Shown here piece by piece: positions 1 through 7,680 of a stretch of DNA of 39,731 bases; the first letter of the stretch is position 1; each line of letters opens with the position of its first letter. The translations under genes were made by a program, and so were the position numbers. Location of the stretch: positions 1 through 39,731 of the forward strand of contig JABGRG010000032.1 in assembly GCA_018648445.1 (NCBI GenBank), read 5' to 3'. The notes beneath the pieces were generated by a model that was not told where the DNA came from, did not search any database, and saw only the letters and a program-made list of their open reading frames with translations. The DNA is from Rhodospirillales bacterium. GTDB taxonomy: Bacteria > Pseudomonadota > Alphaproteobacteria > Rhodospirillales_A > JACZKS01.

Positions 1-22
1 AACCCTCCGTTACGCAATTAAC

Positions 23-877
23 TCAATCTGTTCCATAGGCGCTGACGTCACACACCAGCTTGGCTTCCAGGGTTTTCAACTCGGCGTCCCCAGTGCCCTT
101 AAGGGTCACGAAACCGCGAACCGTCGAGAAGGTGGCATCGATGCCCATTTCGACCGACGTCGGAACGTTCGGCAGCGGTCCCATGCGCTTCTTGGCGAGG
201 ACGATAAGCGGCTGGATTTCGCCGGCCTTGATCTGCGATTCGGCTTCCGAAAGGTTCAGAACGCCGATGTCTACGTCGCCGCCGATGAGGTTGGTGACGA
301 TGTGTCCGCCGCCTTCATACGGGATGTAATTGATCTTGATGCCCGCCTTGTTGGCGAAGGTGGCGACCGTAACCTGATCGATACCGCCGACGTGGGTTCC
401 GGCAACCTTCAGTTTACGCTTGCCCGCTTCGGCCAGCATGGCTTTGGCGTCTTTGAATTTACCCGCTTTGGCCATCAGAAGCTGCGGATCGTCGGTGGCG
501 CGCGCGATGCCCACCAGATCGTCGATCTTAAGCACGGATTTGCCCATGGCGATGGTGAACAGATGGCTGGGCGTGATCGTCATGATCGTGTAGCCGTCAC
601 GCTTTTTCTTGTTGATGTAGTTCATGGCCACGGCGCCGCCGCCGCCACGTTTGCTGACGACCGTCATATCGGCCTTCAATTCACGGCGTGCGCGCATCAT
701 CATCATGCGGGTGGTCACGTCGGTGCCGCCACCGGCGCCGGCGTGTGTCACGACTTCGATGGTTTTCGACGGGTATTTGTCCGCCGCTAGTGCCGCACCG
801 GCTGTCAGGCCGAGAGCGAGTGTCGCCGTCGCACAAGCGAGGAACGCGCGGCGCGGGGTGAAAATGCTGTCCGTCAT
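23..877 (-). CDS. TctC/Bug-family periplasmic solute-binding protein, C-terminally short
   Basis: This 284-residue protein is an extracytoplasmic receptor of the tripartite tricarboxylate transporter (TctC/Bug) type, which captures carboxylates in the periplasm. It opens with a signal peptide containing a twin-arginine (TPRRAFLA) and a probable ALA-AD cleavage near residue 31. The mature start YPSKTIEVV, the glycine-rich GAGGGTD loop and the IPYEGGGHIVTNLIGGDVDIGV block are typical of the family. Family members usually run to about 320 residues; this one stops soon after the LKGTGDAELKTLEAKL helix and lacks the last 40 or so residues. No TctA or TctB is visible. It is divergent from the hydroxyacid dehydrogenase at 1237, and the inverted repeat at 1145-1175 lies between them. 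GGGAGA precedes the ATG by about 10 bases. The family call is firm; whether the gene is functional is uncertain. Confidence 0.85.
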   Translation of the reverse strand: MTDSIFTPRRAFLACATATLALGLTAGAALAADKYPSKTIEVVTHAGAGGGTDVTTRMMMMRARRELKADMTVVSKRGGGGAVAMNYINKKKRDGYTIMTITPSHLFTIAMGKSVLKIDDLVGIARATDDPQLLMAKAGKFKDAKAMLAEAGKRKLKVAGTHVGGIDQVTVATFANKAGIKINYIPYEGGGHIVTNLIGGDVDIGVLNLSEAESQIKAGEIQPLIVLAKKRMGPLPNVPTSVEMGIDATFSTVRGFVTLKGTGDAELKTLEAKLVCDVSAYGTD

Positions 878-1144
878 GGCTGAGTATCTCCCTATGTCCT
901 CTGAACGCGGTTAAGCTCGCGCTTCGGCAAGACTATTGCAGCGTTTCTCGCGAGCGACCTGGGTATGGCGGCATTCGATAAAGTTGGATCTGGTCTTCTT
1001 CGTACCGGCCGCCCGCATATACGTCGCCATTTTCCGGCGATTCCACGCGAACGCAATTCCCTGTCATGATCCGGCACGCTCTTTTCGTCGTTCGGATGCT
1101 CACCTCCCGACATTGATGGTGCAAGCCAGCCGGAAATGTGTCAA

Positions 1145-1175
1145 CATAATTTTGTCGACACTCGACAAAATTATG
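1145..1175. promoter_or_regulatory. 14-bp inverted repeat, probable GntR operator (site 1)
   Basis: Two perfect 14-base arms, CATAATTTTGTCGA and its reverse complement, are separated by the three bases CAC. The core reads TTGTC-N7-GACAA (1152-1168). The site lies in the 359-base gap between divergent tctC and the hydroxyacid dehydrogenase, 61 bases before the latter's ATG. The same core with the same 7-base spacing recurs at 3020-3036. Its AT-rich arms stand out from the GC-rich surroundings. No T-run follows, so it is not a terminator. I infer that it is the binding site of the GntR protein encoded at 2241. I see no gene in the rest of 878-1236. Confidence 0.7.
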
Positions 1176-1236
1176 GTTTCTTTTCCGCATCGCAGAATGT
1201 AAGGCGGACGAGAAAGCGACCGAAGCGGGAGTTCTA

Positions 1237-2190
1237 ATGAAGGTTTTCGTGCTGGACCCGATTAATGCCAAGGGCATCGACCTTTTGCGAAAAAAGGCCG
1301 AGGTCATTCTGTGGGACGATCCCGCAGCCGGGCGATGGCGCGACGATGCCGACGGGGTGATCGTGCGTGGAACCACGCCGCTGGCCGCCGCCGATTTTGC
1401 CTCGGCGGCGCGGCTCAAGGCGGTTAGCAAGCATGGGACCGGAGTTGACCGCATTGATCTGGAGGCGGCGCGGCGCAACGGGGTCCGTGTAATGAATACG
1501 CCCGGCTTGAACGCCGAGGCCGTGGCCGAAATGTCCATGGCCATGGCGTTGGCAGCGGCCCGCCGGGTACCGATGATTGATCGGCTGTTACGCTCCGGGC
1601 AGCGCATCGCGCGCGAGGATTTCGACGGCAGCCGAGCGGGCGGCGCGCAGGGATTCTGGGGAAAGACCGTGGGCGTTCTCGGAATGGGCGCCATCGGTCG
1701 GCGGGTTGCCGCGAAATGGTCGGCCGCTTTCGGGATGAACGTCCTTTGGTTCGATCCGTTTGTTCCAGAGGCCGCAGGGGGCGATCTGGAGGGAGAACGA
1801 ATCGAGGATATTGATCAGATGCTGGGGCGGGTCGATCTGCTGTCGATCCATGCGCCCTTGACCAAAGAGACGAAGGGAATGATCGGCGCCCGCGAAATCG
1901 GCTTGATGAAAAACTCGGCGGTGCTTGTTAGCCTCGCGCGTGGCGGAATTGTGGACGAGCGCGCGCTTTTTGACGCGCTGTCCAATGGGTTGCTTTTCGG
2001 GGCTGCGCTCGACGTCTTCGAACAGGAGCCGCCCCCCGCCGACCACCCGCTTTTTTCCATCCCGTCGTTCGTTGGAACGCCGCACATTGCGGCGGGAACC
2101 GTCGATTCGCGGGAACACACGTCAATTGCCGTCGCCGAGCAGTTGCTCGATGTGCTGGGGGGCGGTGAGGGGAAAAACATTCTTGTTTAG
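1237..2190 (+). CDS. D-2-hydroxyacid dehydrogenase (phosphoglycerate dehydrogenase-like)
   Basis: This 317-residue cytoplasmic NAD(P)-dependent dehydrogenase of the D-isomer 2-hydroxyacid family would interconvert a 2-hydroxy acid and its 2-oxo acid. The Rossmann motif GMGAIGRRVA is near residues 150-160. The catalytic Arg lies in SLARGGIVDE, the Glu in FEQEPP, and the His in TPHIAAGTVDSREH. The length is right for the short class without a C-terminal ACT domain, so serine biosynthesis is not the best guess. The ATG at 1237 follows GGGAG. The gene is 50 bases upstream of the gntR gene and divergent from tctC, with a probable operator in front. That context suggests an inducible catabolic role on an imported hydroxy acid. 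The substrate cannot be read from the sequence. Confidence 0.88.
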   Translation: MKVFVLDPINAKGIDLLRKKAEVILWDDPAAGRWRDDADGVIVRGTTPLAAADFASAARLKAVSKHGTGVDRIDLEAARRNGVRVMNTPGLNAEAVAEMSMAMALAAARRVPMIDRLLRSGQRIAREDFDGSRAGGAQGFWGKTVGVLGMGAIGRRVAAKWSAAFGMNVLWFDPFVPEAAGGDLEGERIEDIDQMLGRVDLLSIHAPLTKETKGMIGAREIGLMKNSAVLVSLARGGIVDERALFDALSNGLLFGAALDVFEQEPPPADHPLFSIPSFVGTPHIAAGTVDSREHTSIAVAEQLLDVLGGGEGKNILV

Positions 2191-2240
2191 ACACGCTTTT
2201 GTTGACACGGGGAGGGGGATATTCTTACATCCGTCGCACC

Positions 2241-2951
2241 ATGAATGAATCAAGCAAAGCACCCAGAAGCAAAGCCGCTCAAACGCTGGAAATCCTGCGC
2301 ACGCAATCGCTGACGACGATCGTGCTGCAGGAGCTGGAGCGGATGATCCTGTCCGGTGAATTGAAGCCGGGCGAACGCATCAACGAAAAGGCGCTTGCCA
2401 CCCGCCAGTCGGTCAGCCGTGGACCGATCCGCGAGGCCTGCCGCCGCCTCGAGCAGGCGGGACTTGTCGAAATCGTCGTCAACCGCGGCGTCTTCGTGCG
2501 CAAGTTGGTGGCGGATGACGCAGCCGAAATCTGCGACATCAAGGCGGCCCTGTCGGCCCTGGTCGGCCGCACATTGGCGCTGAGCATCACGGACGAACAA
2601 CTGGATACCCTGCGTGGCATGGTCGCGCGCATGGAGGAACTGGCCGCCAGGGGCGATGTCGCCACCTACTATCCGATCAACGTCGAGTTTCATAACGTCA
2701 TGCTGGGCTTTACCGGCAACGACAAACTTATCGAGATGTGCTCGGCCGTCGATAAGGAACTGTACCTTTACAAACGCAAGAGCATGGACGTCGGGCCGGG
2801 CCTTGATCGCTCGGTGGCCGAACACCGGGTTATTATCGAATCCCTGGAAGACCATGACGAACACGCCGCCGGCGAAATCATGTGGCAACACGCCATCACC
2901 GGCAAACTTCGGCTTCTGGGGGCACTGCCGGCGCCGGATGACGGAAGCTAA
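2241..2951 (+). CDS. GntR-family transcriptional regulator, FCD (FadR-like) subgroup
   Basis: This 236-residue regulator has an N-terminal winged helix (about residues 20-85) with the GntR signature LKPGERINEKALA and VSRGPIREACRRLEQAGLVE. A C-terminal all-helical FCD ligand domain follows, with NVEFH and later His residues (AEHRVIIESL, WQHAITGK) placed as in metal-binding FCD domains. Such proteins bind small organic acids and usually repress neighbouring catabolic genes. The ATG at 2241 gives the usual length; the open frame reaches back to a TTG at 2199 but has no ribosome site there. The gene sits between two matching inverted repeats (1145-1175 and 3009-3047), which are the best candidates for its operators. 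The effector is unknown, but an acid handled by the flanking genes is likely. Confidence 0.9.
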   Translation: MNESSKAPRSKAAQTLEILRTQSLTTIVLQELERMILSGELKPGERINEKALATRQSVSRGPIREACRRLEQAGLVEIVVNRGVFVRKLVADDAAEICDIKAALSALVGRTLALSITDEQLDTLRGMVARMEELAARGDVATYYPINVEFHNVMLGFTGNDKLIEMCSAVDKELYLYKRKSMDVGPGLDRSVAEHRVIIESLEDHDEHAAGEIMWQHAITGKLRLLGALPAPDDGS

Positions 2952-3008
2952 ACGGAAACCTGCCAGAAACTGAAGCGCGCCGTCCCCGCAAATGAGAGCC
3001 CCTCTCAA

Positions 3009-3047
3009 CAAGCAATAAATTGTCAACAACCGACAATTTATTGCTTG
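3009..3047. promoter_or_regulatory. 16-bp inverted repeat, probable GntR operator (site 2)
   Basis: Two perfect 16-base arms, CAAGCAATAAATTGTC and its reverse complement, flank the seven bases AACAACC. The core TTGTC-N7-GACAA at 3020-3036 matches site 1 in half-site and spacing. It lies 100 bases before the ATG of the CooF-like gene and 58 bases after the gntR stop. It could fold as a hairpin, but its stem is AT-rich and no T-tract follows, so an operator is more likely than a terminator. A smaller inverted repeat (GCTCGTT 3079-3085, AACGAGC 3097-3103) lies between it and the gene. Confidence 0.7.
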
Positions 3048-3146
3048 AATTCTCTCCTTTCCCTCAATTACCGTAATGGCTCGTTCGAATAACGATAACG
3101 AGCGGGAACGCCAAGCAACCCGCTCGAATGATTGGAGGGATTCTCG

Positions 3147-3683
3147 ATGGATGTCATCGCGGTTCACGTGGATCGCTGCGTGGGTTGCAAGACCTGCGAA
3201 CTGGCTTGCGCCGTTGAGCGCGGAAGCGAAGGAAAAACGCTTCTCAGCGCCGTTCGCGAAATTCCGCAACCGCAAGCTCGGGTGCGCGTGGAAGGTGGCG
3301 GCAACGCTTCCTTCCCCATTCAGTGCCGTCATTGCCTCGACGCGCCGTGCCTTGATGCGTGTCTGACCGGCGCGTTGGCGCGCGATGGCGAAAGTGGGCT
3401 GGTTCGGGTCAATGATGATCGCTGCATCGGGTGCTGGACATGCGTCATGTTCTGCCCCTACGGCGTCATTTTCCCGTGGCCCGAACGCAAGCTGGCGCTC
3501 AAATGCGACCGCTGCATGCACATGGAATCATCGGCCTGTGTCGACAGTTGTCCGACCAGCGCCTTGGAAATCGTCAATGTCGAAAAACTGGCCGACGCCT
3601 ACGCCGAAAAACGGCGTAGCGCAGCCATGGCGGCATCCGAGATCGCGATGGACGACGCCGTTCATCTCGATCTTGGGAAATAA
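3147..3683 (+). CDS. CooF-like ferredoxin with four [4Fe-4S] sites
   Basis: This 178-residue cytoplasmic electron carrier resembles CooF, HycB and the DMSO-reductase B-subunit ferredoxins. Four cysteine groups are visible: CVGCKTCELAC (residues 10-20), CRHCLDAPCLDAC (about 59-71), CIGCWTCVMFC (about 93-103), and CDRCMHMESSACVDSC (about 119-134). Together they could hold four [4Fe-4S] clusters. There is no signal peptide. GGAGGG seven bases ahead of the ATG at 3147 fixes the start; the frame also opens at a TTG at 3132. It is the first gene of a tight six-gene operon and ends 28 bases before the CODH-like gene, the order seen in CooF-CooS pairs. It probably passes electrons between its neighbours and the flavoprotein at 4965. 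Confidence 0.9.
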   Translation: MDVIAVHVDRCVGCKTCELACAVERGSEGKTLLSAVREIPQPQARVRVEGGGNASFPIQCRHCLDAPCLDACLTGALARDGESGLVRVNDDRCIGCWTCVMFCPYGVIFPWPERKLALKCDRCMHMESSACVDSCPTSALEIVNVEKLADAYAEKRRSAAMAASEIAMDDAVHLDLGK

Positions 3684-3711
3684 ACAAACCTCTCCGGGGA
3701 AGCGTCAGATT

Positions 3712-4965
3712 ATGGAAAGCATTCACATCAAAACGGTCGATCCGATCAGCCAGGATCTCTTGCGCATTGCGGCCAGCCGGGGGCTGGAACTGTCGTGGGA
3801 ACGTTACGAATCCCAGCAGCCGCAGGACGGGTTTCTACGCAGCGGTCTTAGCTGCGCGTTCGGATGCCTGCAGGGCCCGTGCCGCATCGATCCGTTCGGT
3901 CGCGGTTCAACCCACGGAATTTGCGGAATGGGGCGCGACGAAATGGTCGCCGCCAGTCTGCTGCGCCTGTGCCTGAACGGTGCGCTGGAAGCCGGGGAAT
4001 GCGGTGAAGGGACTGCCGAGGCAGCGATGATGTTGAGCCGCCCGCAGGGATCGGTCGATGATTTGGTTGGCGCAGCAGTGGCACTTGGCGTGTCGGCGTT
4101 CGACGCCAGTGGCGATGCCAAGGGCGTTTCCGGCGCGTTCAAGGTAGGATACGGCGTTCTCGCTGCAAGTGGTCCGGTCGTCGGGGTTTGCGGCAGTCTG
4201 GACGACGCCATTGTCGCGGCCCTGGTGTCAGGCAACGGGCGGGGCCGCGTAGTCTCGTTGGGCGACTGGATTTCGGCGGACGGTGATCTGCTTGACTTCG
4301 CTTGTTCATCGGGCGAGGCCGAGCTGGCCATCGCTTCGGGGTGTATCAGTCTCGTCGTTTGCGGTGCCGGAGCCGATCCTTCCATCAAGGCGATTTGCGA
4401 TCAGGCGGGGGTGCCGGTGGTTGCCGCCGCCGAGGCGGTTGAGGCGGCAGCGACCGCTCCCCATTTAGCGCCGCAGGCCGAACAGGTGGGTGCGGGCGCC
4501 GTGTGCGCACCGGGTGATATCGCGGGTGGCTCACTGTGTCTGATAGGCGGGGCCGACATGCCGCAACAATCCATGGGTTGGCTGGCAAGTGAGTTGCCGG
4601 GCGCATTGACCGCAGCGGGTCAAAACGTCGCCGTTTGGGGCGACGCGGCCTTGTGGGCCGTCAAGGCCGGTTCGGCGGGCGTGCAGGTGCTTGATCCGGT
4701 TCGTGGAGTGTCGGACGCGTGTGTTGCTGTCGGACCCGATCTCAAGGGAATTTGTTTCACCGGTCTGTCGGGATGCCGCGATTTGGCGGTAGCTTTGGGC
4801 GCGGCGGCATCGGGCACGCGGGTTTGTGTCGCTACGCCGCTGCCGGTCTGGGGAAGCGAAGCCGTTTGCGATGCGTTGGACCGGGTTGTCGGGGAGGCCG
4901 GCGGCGAGTTCGCGCATTATGATCATCCGGCAAGCGCCGACGAAATTCTGGCTTGGTTTGGATAA
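3712..4965 (+). CDS. Short carbon-monoxide-dehydrogenase (CooS)-like iron-sulfur protein
   Basis: This 417-residue protein carries near its N-terminus the motif CAFGCLQGPCRIDPFG followed by GICG, matching the CooS region that binds cluster B. C48, C52, C57 and C71 give C-x3-C-x4-C-x13-C, one residue off the CooS spacing. The preceding cysteines that hold the intersubunit D cluster in CooS are absent. The segment GMGRDEMVAASLLR also resembles CooS. Past about residue 100 the sequence is Gly/Ala-rich alpha/beta with scattered cysteines, and I cannot find the His and Cys set of the CO-oxidising C cluster. CooS is about 630 residues, so this is a much reduced relative. CooF-like and FAD oxidoreductase genes flank it, and its stop overlaps the next start in TAATG. 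The reaction is unknown; CO oxidation is unlikely. Confidence 0.7.
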   Translation: MESIHIKTVDPISQDLLRIAASRGLELSWERYESQQPQDGFLRSGLSCAFGCLQGPCRIDPFGRGSTHGICGMGRDEMVAASLLRLCLNGALEAGECGEGTAEAAMMLSRPQGSVDDLVGAAVALGVSAFDASGDAKGVSGAFKVGYGVLAASGPVVGVCGSLDDAIVAALVSGNGRGRVVSLGDWISADGDLLDFACSSGEAELAIASGCISLVVCGAGADPSIKAICDQAGVPVVAAAEAVEAAATAPHLAPQAEQVGAGAVCAPGDIAGGSLCLIGGADMPQQSMGWLASELPGALTAAGQNVAVWGDAALWAVKAGSAGVQVLDPVRGVSDACVAVGPDLKGICFTGLSGCRDLAVALGAAASGTRVCVATPLPVWGSEAVCDALDRVVGEAGGEFAHYDHPASADEILAWFG

Positions 4966-6257
4966 TGGGCAAGGCCGACTACGATCTGGTTGTTGTGGGT
5001 GGCGGAGCCGCCGGGCTTAACGCGGTCTTTTCGTGCCGCGAACGGTACCCAGACAAGCGCGTTTTGTTGATCGACCGCGAATCCGAGGTCGGCTACTACC
5101 GCACCCTTCTGCCCATGTTCATGGCGGCCAACCTGACCGAGGAAAAACTGTTCTTCTGGAAGCCCTGCGAAGACGAAAACCTGGACACCCGCTTGGGCGT
5201 TCAGGTGCGCAGTCTGGACCGTGCTGCCAAGTCCCTGACGCTGGATAACGGCGAAACAATCGGCTATGCGCGCCTGATTTTGGCGTCCGGCGGATCTCCC
5301 GTCGTGCCGCCGGTGTTTGAGGCGGCGGTAACGCCCGACGGGGTTTTCCCGGTGCGGGGCCTTTCCGTTGCCCGCCAAATTAAGCGTTGGCTGCCGGAAC
5401 ATCGCGATATCGTTGTTCTGGGCGGCGGTCTGGTCGGCTCCAAAACCTCCGTTTTCCTGCGTCTAGCGGGGTTCAACGTGACCTTGGTCGAGAAGGAAGC
5501 GCACATTCTTCCGACCGTGCTCAGCGCCGATACCGCCCGGCCCCTGCAACGCCACCTGGAAAACATGGGCGTGCAGGTCAAAACGCAAACCACCATCGAC
5601 CAGTTCAAGGCCGATGCAAACGGTGCGGTCTTGGCCGTGCGTCTCGCGACGGGCGAATGGCTGTCGTGCGGGACGTTTCTGGTTGGCATCGGTTCGGCCC
5701 CGGACCTTGCGTATCTGGACGACGCGGGCCTTGTGGAGGACGGCGAACTGGTTGTTTCGCCGACCCTGCAAACCGTGGACCCTGAGATCTTTGCCGTGGG
5801 CGATGCCATCTTCATTCGCGCGGCCGATGGGCTCAGGCACAATCCGTGGACCTGGCCGCAGGCCGTGAACCAGGGAAAACTGGCTGGGGCCAACGCGTTT
5901 CGCACCAGCGCCGTCCCGCTGAAACGAACCACGCGGGTCAACGCCCAGAACATCGCGGGCGTTCCCATCATGATACTGGGCGGTCCGGGCGTGGGGTCCA
6001 GTATCGAAGCGCGCCCCGGTCCGGGTGACGGCGTGTGGCGCGAGTTTTTCATGGATGAGGGACGCATCGTCGGCGGCGCGCTTGTGGGTGATATCGCGGG
6101 GGCAGGGCCTTTGCATTTCACCATGGCGGGCGGCGCGGACGTATCCGAATCTATGGAAGAATTGCTTAAACCGCGAACCCGCGCTTTCGGCGCGTCGGCC
6201 TGGAACAGCCTGGGACAGGTGCGCCGGGCGAATGTTATTTCTGCGAAAGGAAGTTAG
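4965..6257 (+). CDS. FAD/NAD-dependent oxidoreductase (FNOR-like pyridine nucleotide-disulfide family)
   Basis: This 430-residue flavoprotein has two dinucleotide-binding folds. The FAD site is VVVGGGAAGLNA (about residues 8-19) and the NAD site is VVLGGGLVGSKTSVFL (about 146-161). The second FAD contact is EIFAVGDAI (about 272-280). It has no CxxxxC disulfide pair, so it is an NADH:acceptor reductase rather than a disulfide reductase. Similar enzymes (FNOR) accompany CooS and CooF in several bacteria and link ferredoxin to NAD(P). The ATG at 4965 overlaps the upstream stop; an earlier in-frame start at 4953 lies inside the CODH-like gene and is less likely. Translation is probably coupled. 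I infer that it exchanges electrons between NAD(H) and the operon's ferredoxins. Confidence 0.85.
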   Translation: MGKADYDLVVVGGGAAGLNAVFSCRERYPDKRVLLIDRESEVGYYRTLLPMFMAANLTEEKLFFWKPCEDENLDTRLGVQVRSLDRAAKSLTLDNGETIGYARLILASGGSPVVPPVFEAAVTPDGVFPVRGLSVARQIKRWLPEHRDIVVLGGGLVGSKTSVFLRLAGFNVTLVEKEAHILPTVLSADTARPLQRHLENMGVQVKTQTTIDQFKADANGAVLAVRLATGEWLSCGTFLVGIGSAPDLAYLDDAGLVEDGELVVSPTLQTVDPEIFAVGDAIFIRAADGLRHNPWTWPQAVNQGKLAGANAFRTSAVPLKRTTRVNAQNIAGVPIMILGGPGVGSSIEARPGPGDGVWREFFMDEGRIVGGALVGDIAGAGPLHFTMAGGADVSESMEELLKPRTRAFGASAWNSLGQVRRANVISAKGS

Positions 6258-6259
6258 GG

Positions 6260-6985
6260 ATGCTGATCCGCCAGGAATTATGTGTCGGTTGCGGGCAATG
6301 CCAGCCCTATTGTCCGACCGCGGCCATCCATTTTTCGGGACTGGTCAGCGTCGTCGATCAGGACGTTTGCTACGAATGCGGAACCTGCTTGCGCGTCGGT
6401 ATTTGTCCGGTTGATGCGCTGGCCGAACACCCCATGGTGTACGAATATCCGCGTGCGCTGCGCAAATTTTTCAGCGATCCGTCGGCGACCCATAAGGCGA
6501 CCGGAATTCAGGGCCGGGGAACCGAAGAATCCAAGACCAACGATGTCACCGGGCGGGTCAAACCCGGTGAAGCGGGCATCGCCATTGAGGTCGGGCGGCC
6601 GACGCTGGGCATGGGATTGCACGACATCCAGAAAATCTCGCAGGCCCTGGCGCGAGCCGGAATTAACGAGATCGAGGAATGCAACCCGATCCACTCCATG
6701 ATCGCCGACGAAGCCACCGGCACCTTGAAGGAAGAACTGTTGGGCGAGCGCGTGTTGAGCGCAATCATCGAAATCGCCGTGCCCAAGGAACGGGTTCCGG
6801 TGGTGCTGCAAACCATCAAGGAAGTGGCCAAGGAAGTCGACAGCGTCTTCATGCTGGATGTCTTCTCGACCCTGGGGCCGAACCTCGAAATTCAGCCGGA
6901 CATTCTGGAAATGATCAAGGACGCCGGTTTCACCTGGCGACCCAACGCCAAAATCAACATGGGCCTGGGACGAGCCTGGGAATAG
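6260..6985 (+). CDS. 2[4Fe-4S] ferredoxin domain fused to an unrecognised alpha/beta domain
   Basis: This 241-residue protein opens with a bacterial ferredoxin module: CVGCGQCQPYCP (about residues 8-19) and CYECGTCLRVGICP (about 37-50). The second set is C-x2-C-x2-C-x5-C, two residues longer than usual before the last Cys. A polar linker (about 80-105) leads to a C-terminal domain of about 135 residues. It runs from AGIAIEVGRPTLGMGLHDI through SAIIEIAVPKERVPVVLQTI to a conserved-looking end, NAKINMGLGRAWE. Predicted strand-helix alternation suggests a ferredoxin-like or ACT-like fold, but I do not recognise the family. It starts two bases after the flavoprotein stop and ends nine bases before the next gene. 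It may couple the clusters to a regulatory or catalytic partner; that is inference. Confidence 0.75.
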   Translation: MLIRQELCVGCGQCQPYCPTAAIHFSGLVSVVDQDVCYECGTCLRVGICPVDALAEHPMVYEYPRALRKFFSDPSATHKATGIQGRGTEESKTNDVTGRVKPGEAGIAIEVGRPTLGMGLHDIQKISQALARAGINEIEECNPIHSMIADEATGTLKEELLGERVLSAIIEIAVPKERVPVVLQTIKEVAKEVDSVFMLDVFSTLGPNLEIQPDILEMIKDAGFTWRPNAKINMGLGRAWE

Positions 6986-6994
6986 GACAAGACG

Positions 6995-7651
6995 ATGACC
7001 CACAGTCTGCACAGGGAAGGCTCGATCGACTCGCTGGAACGCGATTACGTCGTCTTCATCTATCCGGCGCGCGGTTTCAACTACAAGGGCAACCAGCCCA
7101 AGGTCCGTCATCTGGTCGAGATCATTTACCAGAACGAACCGGTGAACATGATCGCCACCGCACTTCGCGAAAACCTTTATAGCGAAGTGACGCACGAGGA
7201 AGTGCTGGACAGCATCGGCAACGGCGATGAAACCACGCGCGTCTACAGTTGCTTTAAAAGCCGCGAAAACATCAAACAGCTTTTGAAGGGTTTCAAGGAA
7301 GCCGACGAAGGCATCTCGATCATGGTCAGCGGATTGGTTGACCGGGTTCGCGATCTGGCGGCCGAGGTTGGACTGTCGCCGCACACCATTAATCTGTCGC
7401 TGGGCATTCAGGGCAACGTGTCGCGTCTGCCGCCGCCCGATATCCGCCAGTTTACCACCATGTGCGGGCATGGCGTGGTTTCGCCCCATCTGGTGCGCGA
7501 CCATATCCGCAAAGTCAAAACGGGCCGGACCAGCACATGGGACGCCAGCGTCGCCTTGGCCAAGCCCTGCGCCTGCGGCATCTACAATCCATACCGGTCA
7601 AAGGAAATGCTGGACGATCTGGCCCCGGTGTATACGGTTAGCCGCTGGTAG
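6995..7651 (+). CDS. Conserved-looking Cys/His protein of unknown function
   Basis: I do not recognise this 218-residue protein. It lacks a signal peptide and membrane segments. Cysteines occur at C86, C157, C192 and C194, in TTMCGHGVVSPH and KPCACGIYNPYR, with H159, H165 and H170 close by. These C-terminal motifs look like a metal or iron-sulfur site. The N-terminal half (YVVFIYPARGFNYKG, HLVEIIYQNEPVNMIATAL) looks like an alpha/beta fold. The gene begins nine bases after the ferredoxin fusion and lies 29 bases before the PdxA-like gene, all on one strand, so it is probably a functional part of the CODH-like operon. A catalytic subunit working with the ferredoxins is possible but unproven. 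Confidence 0.7.
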   Translation: MTHSLHREGSIDSLERDYVVFIYPARGFNYKGNQPKVRHLVEIIYQNEPVNMIATALRENLYSEVTHEEVLDSIGNGDETTRVYSCFKSRENIKQLLKGFKEADEGISIMVSGLVDRVRDLAAEVGLSPHTINLSLGIQGNVSRLPPPDIRQFTTMCGHGVVSPHLVRDHIRKVKTGRTSTWDASVALAKPCACGIYNPYRSKEMLDDLAPVYTVSRW

Positions 7652-7680
7652 GGGCGGCTGCCAAATAGAGGGGAATGGCC

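Noticed and set aside
2250..3521. A 423-codon open frame on the minus strand across gntR and the CooF-like gene
   Set aside because: It is the reverse shadow of two well-supported genes, has no ribosome site, and runs through the operator at 3009-3047. Its translation resembles no protein family.
3385..3711. N-terminal extension of the CODH-like gene back to 3385
   Set aside because: The extra part overlaps the CooF-like gene in another frame and shows no family sequence. The ATG at 3712 lies just past the CooF-like stop.
3712..4965. Annotation as a functional carbon monoxide dehydrogenase
   Set aside because: Only the cluster-B region is recognisable. The D-cluster cysteines and a C-cluster set are not seen, the protein is too short, and no maturation gene such as cooC is nearby.
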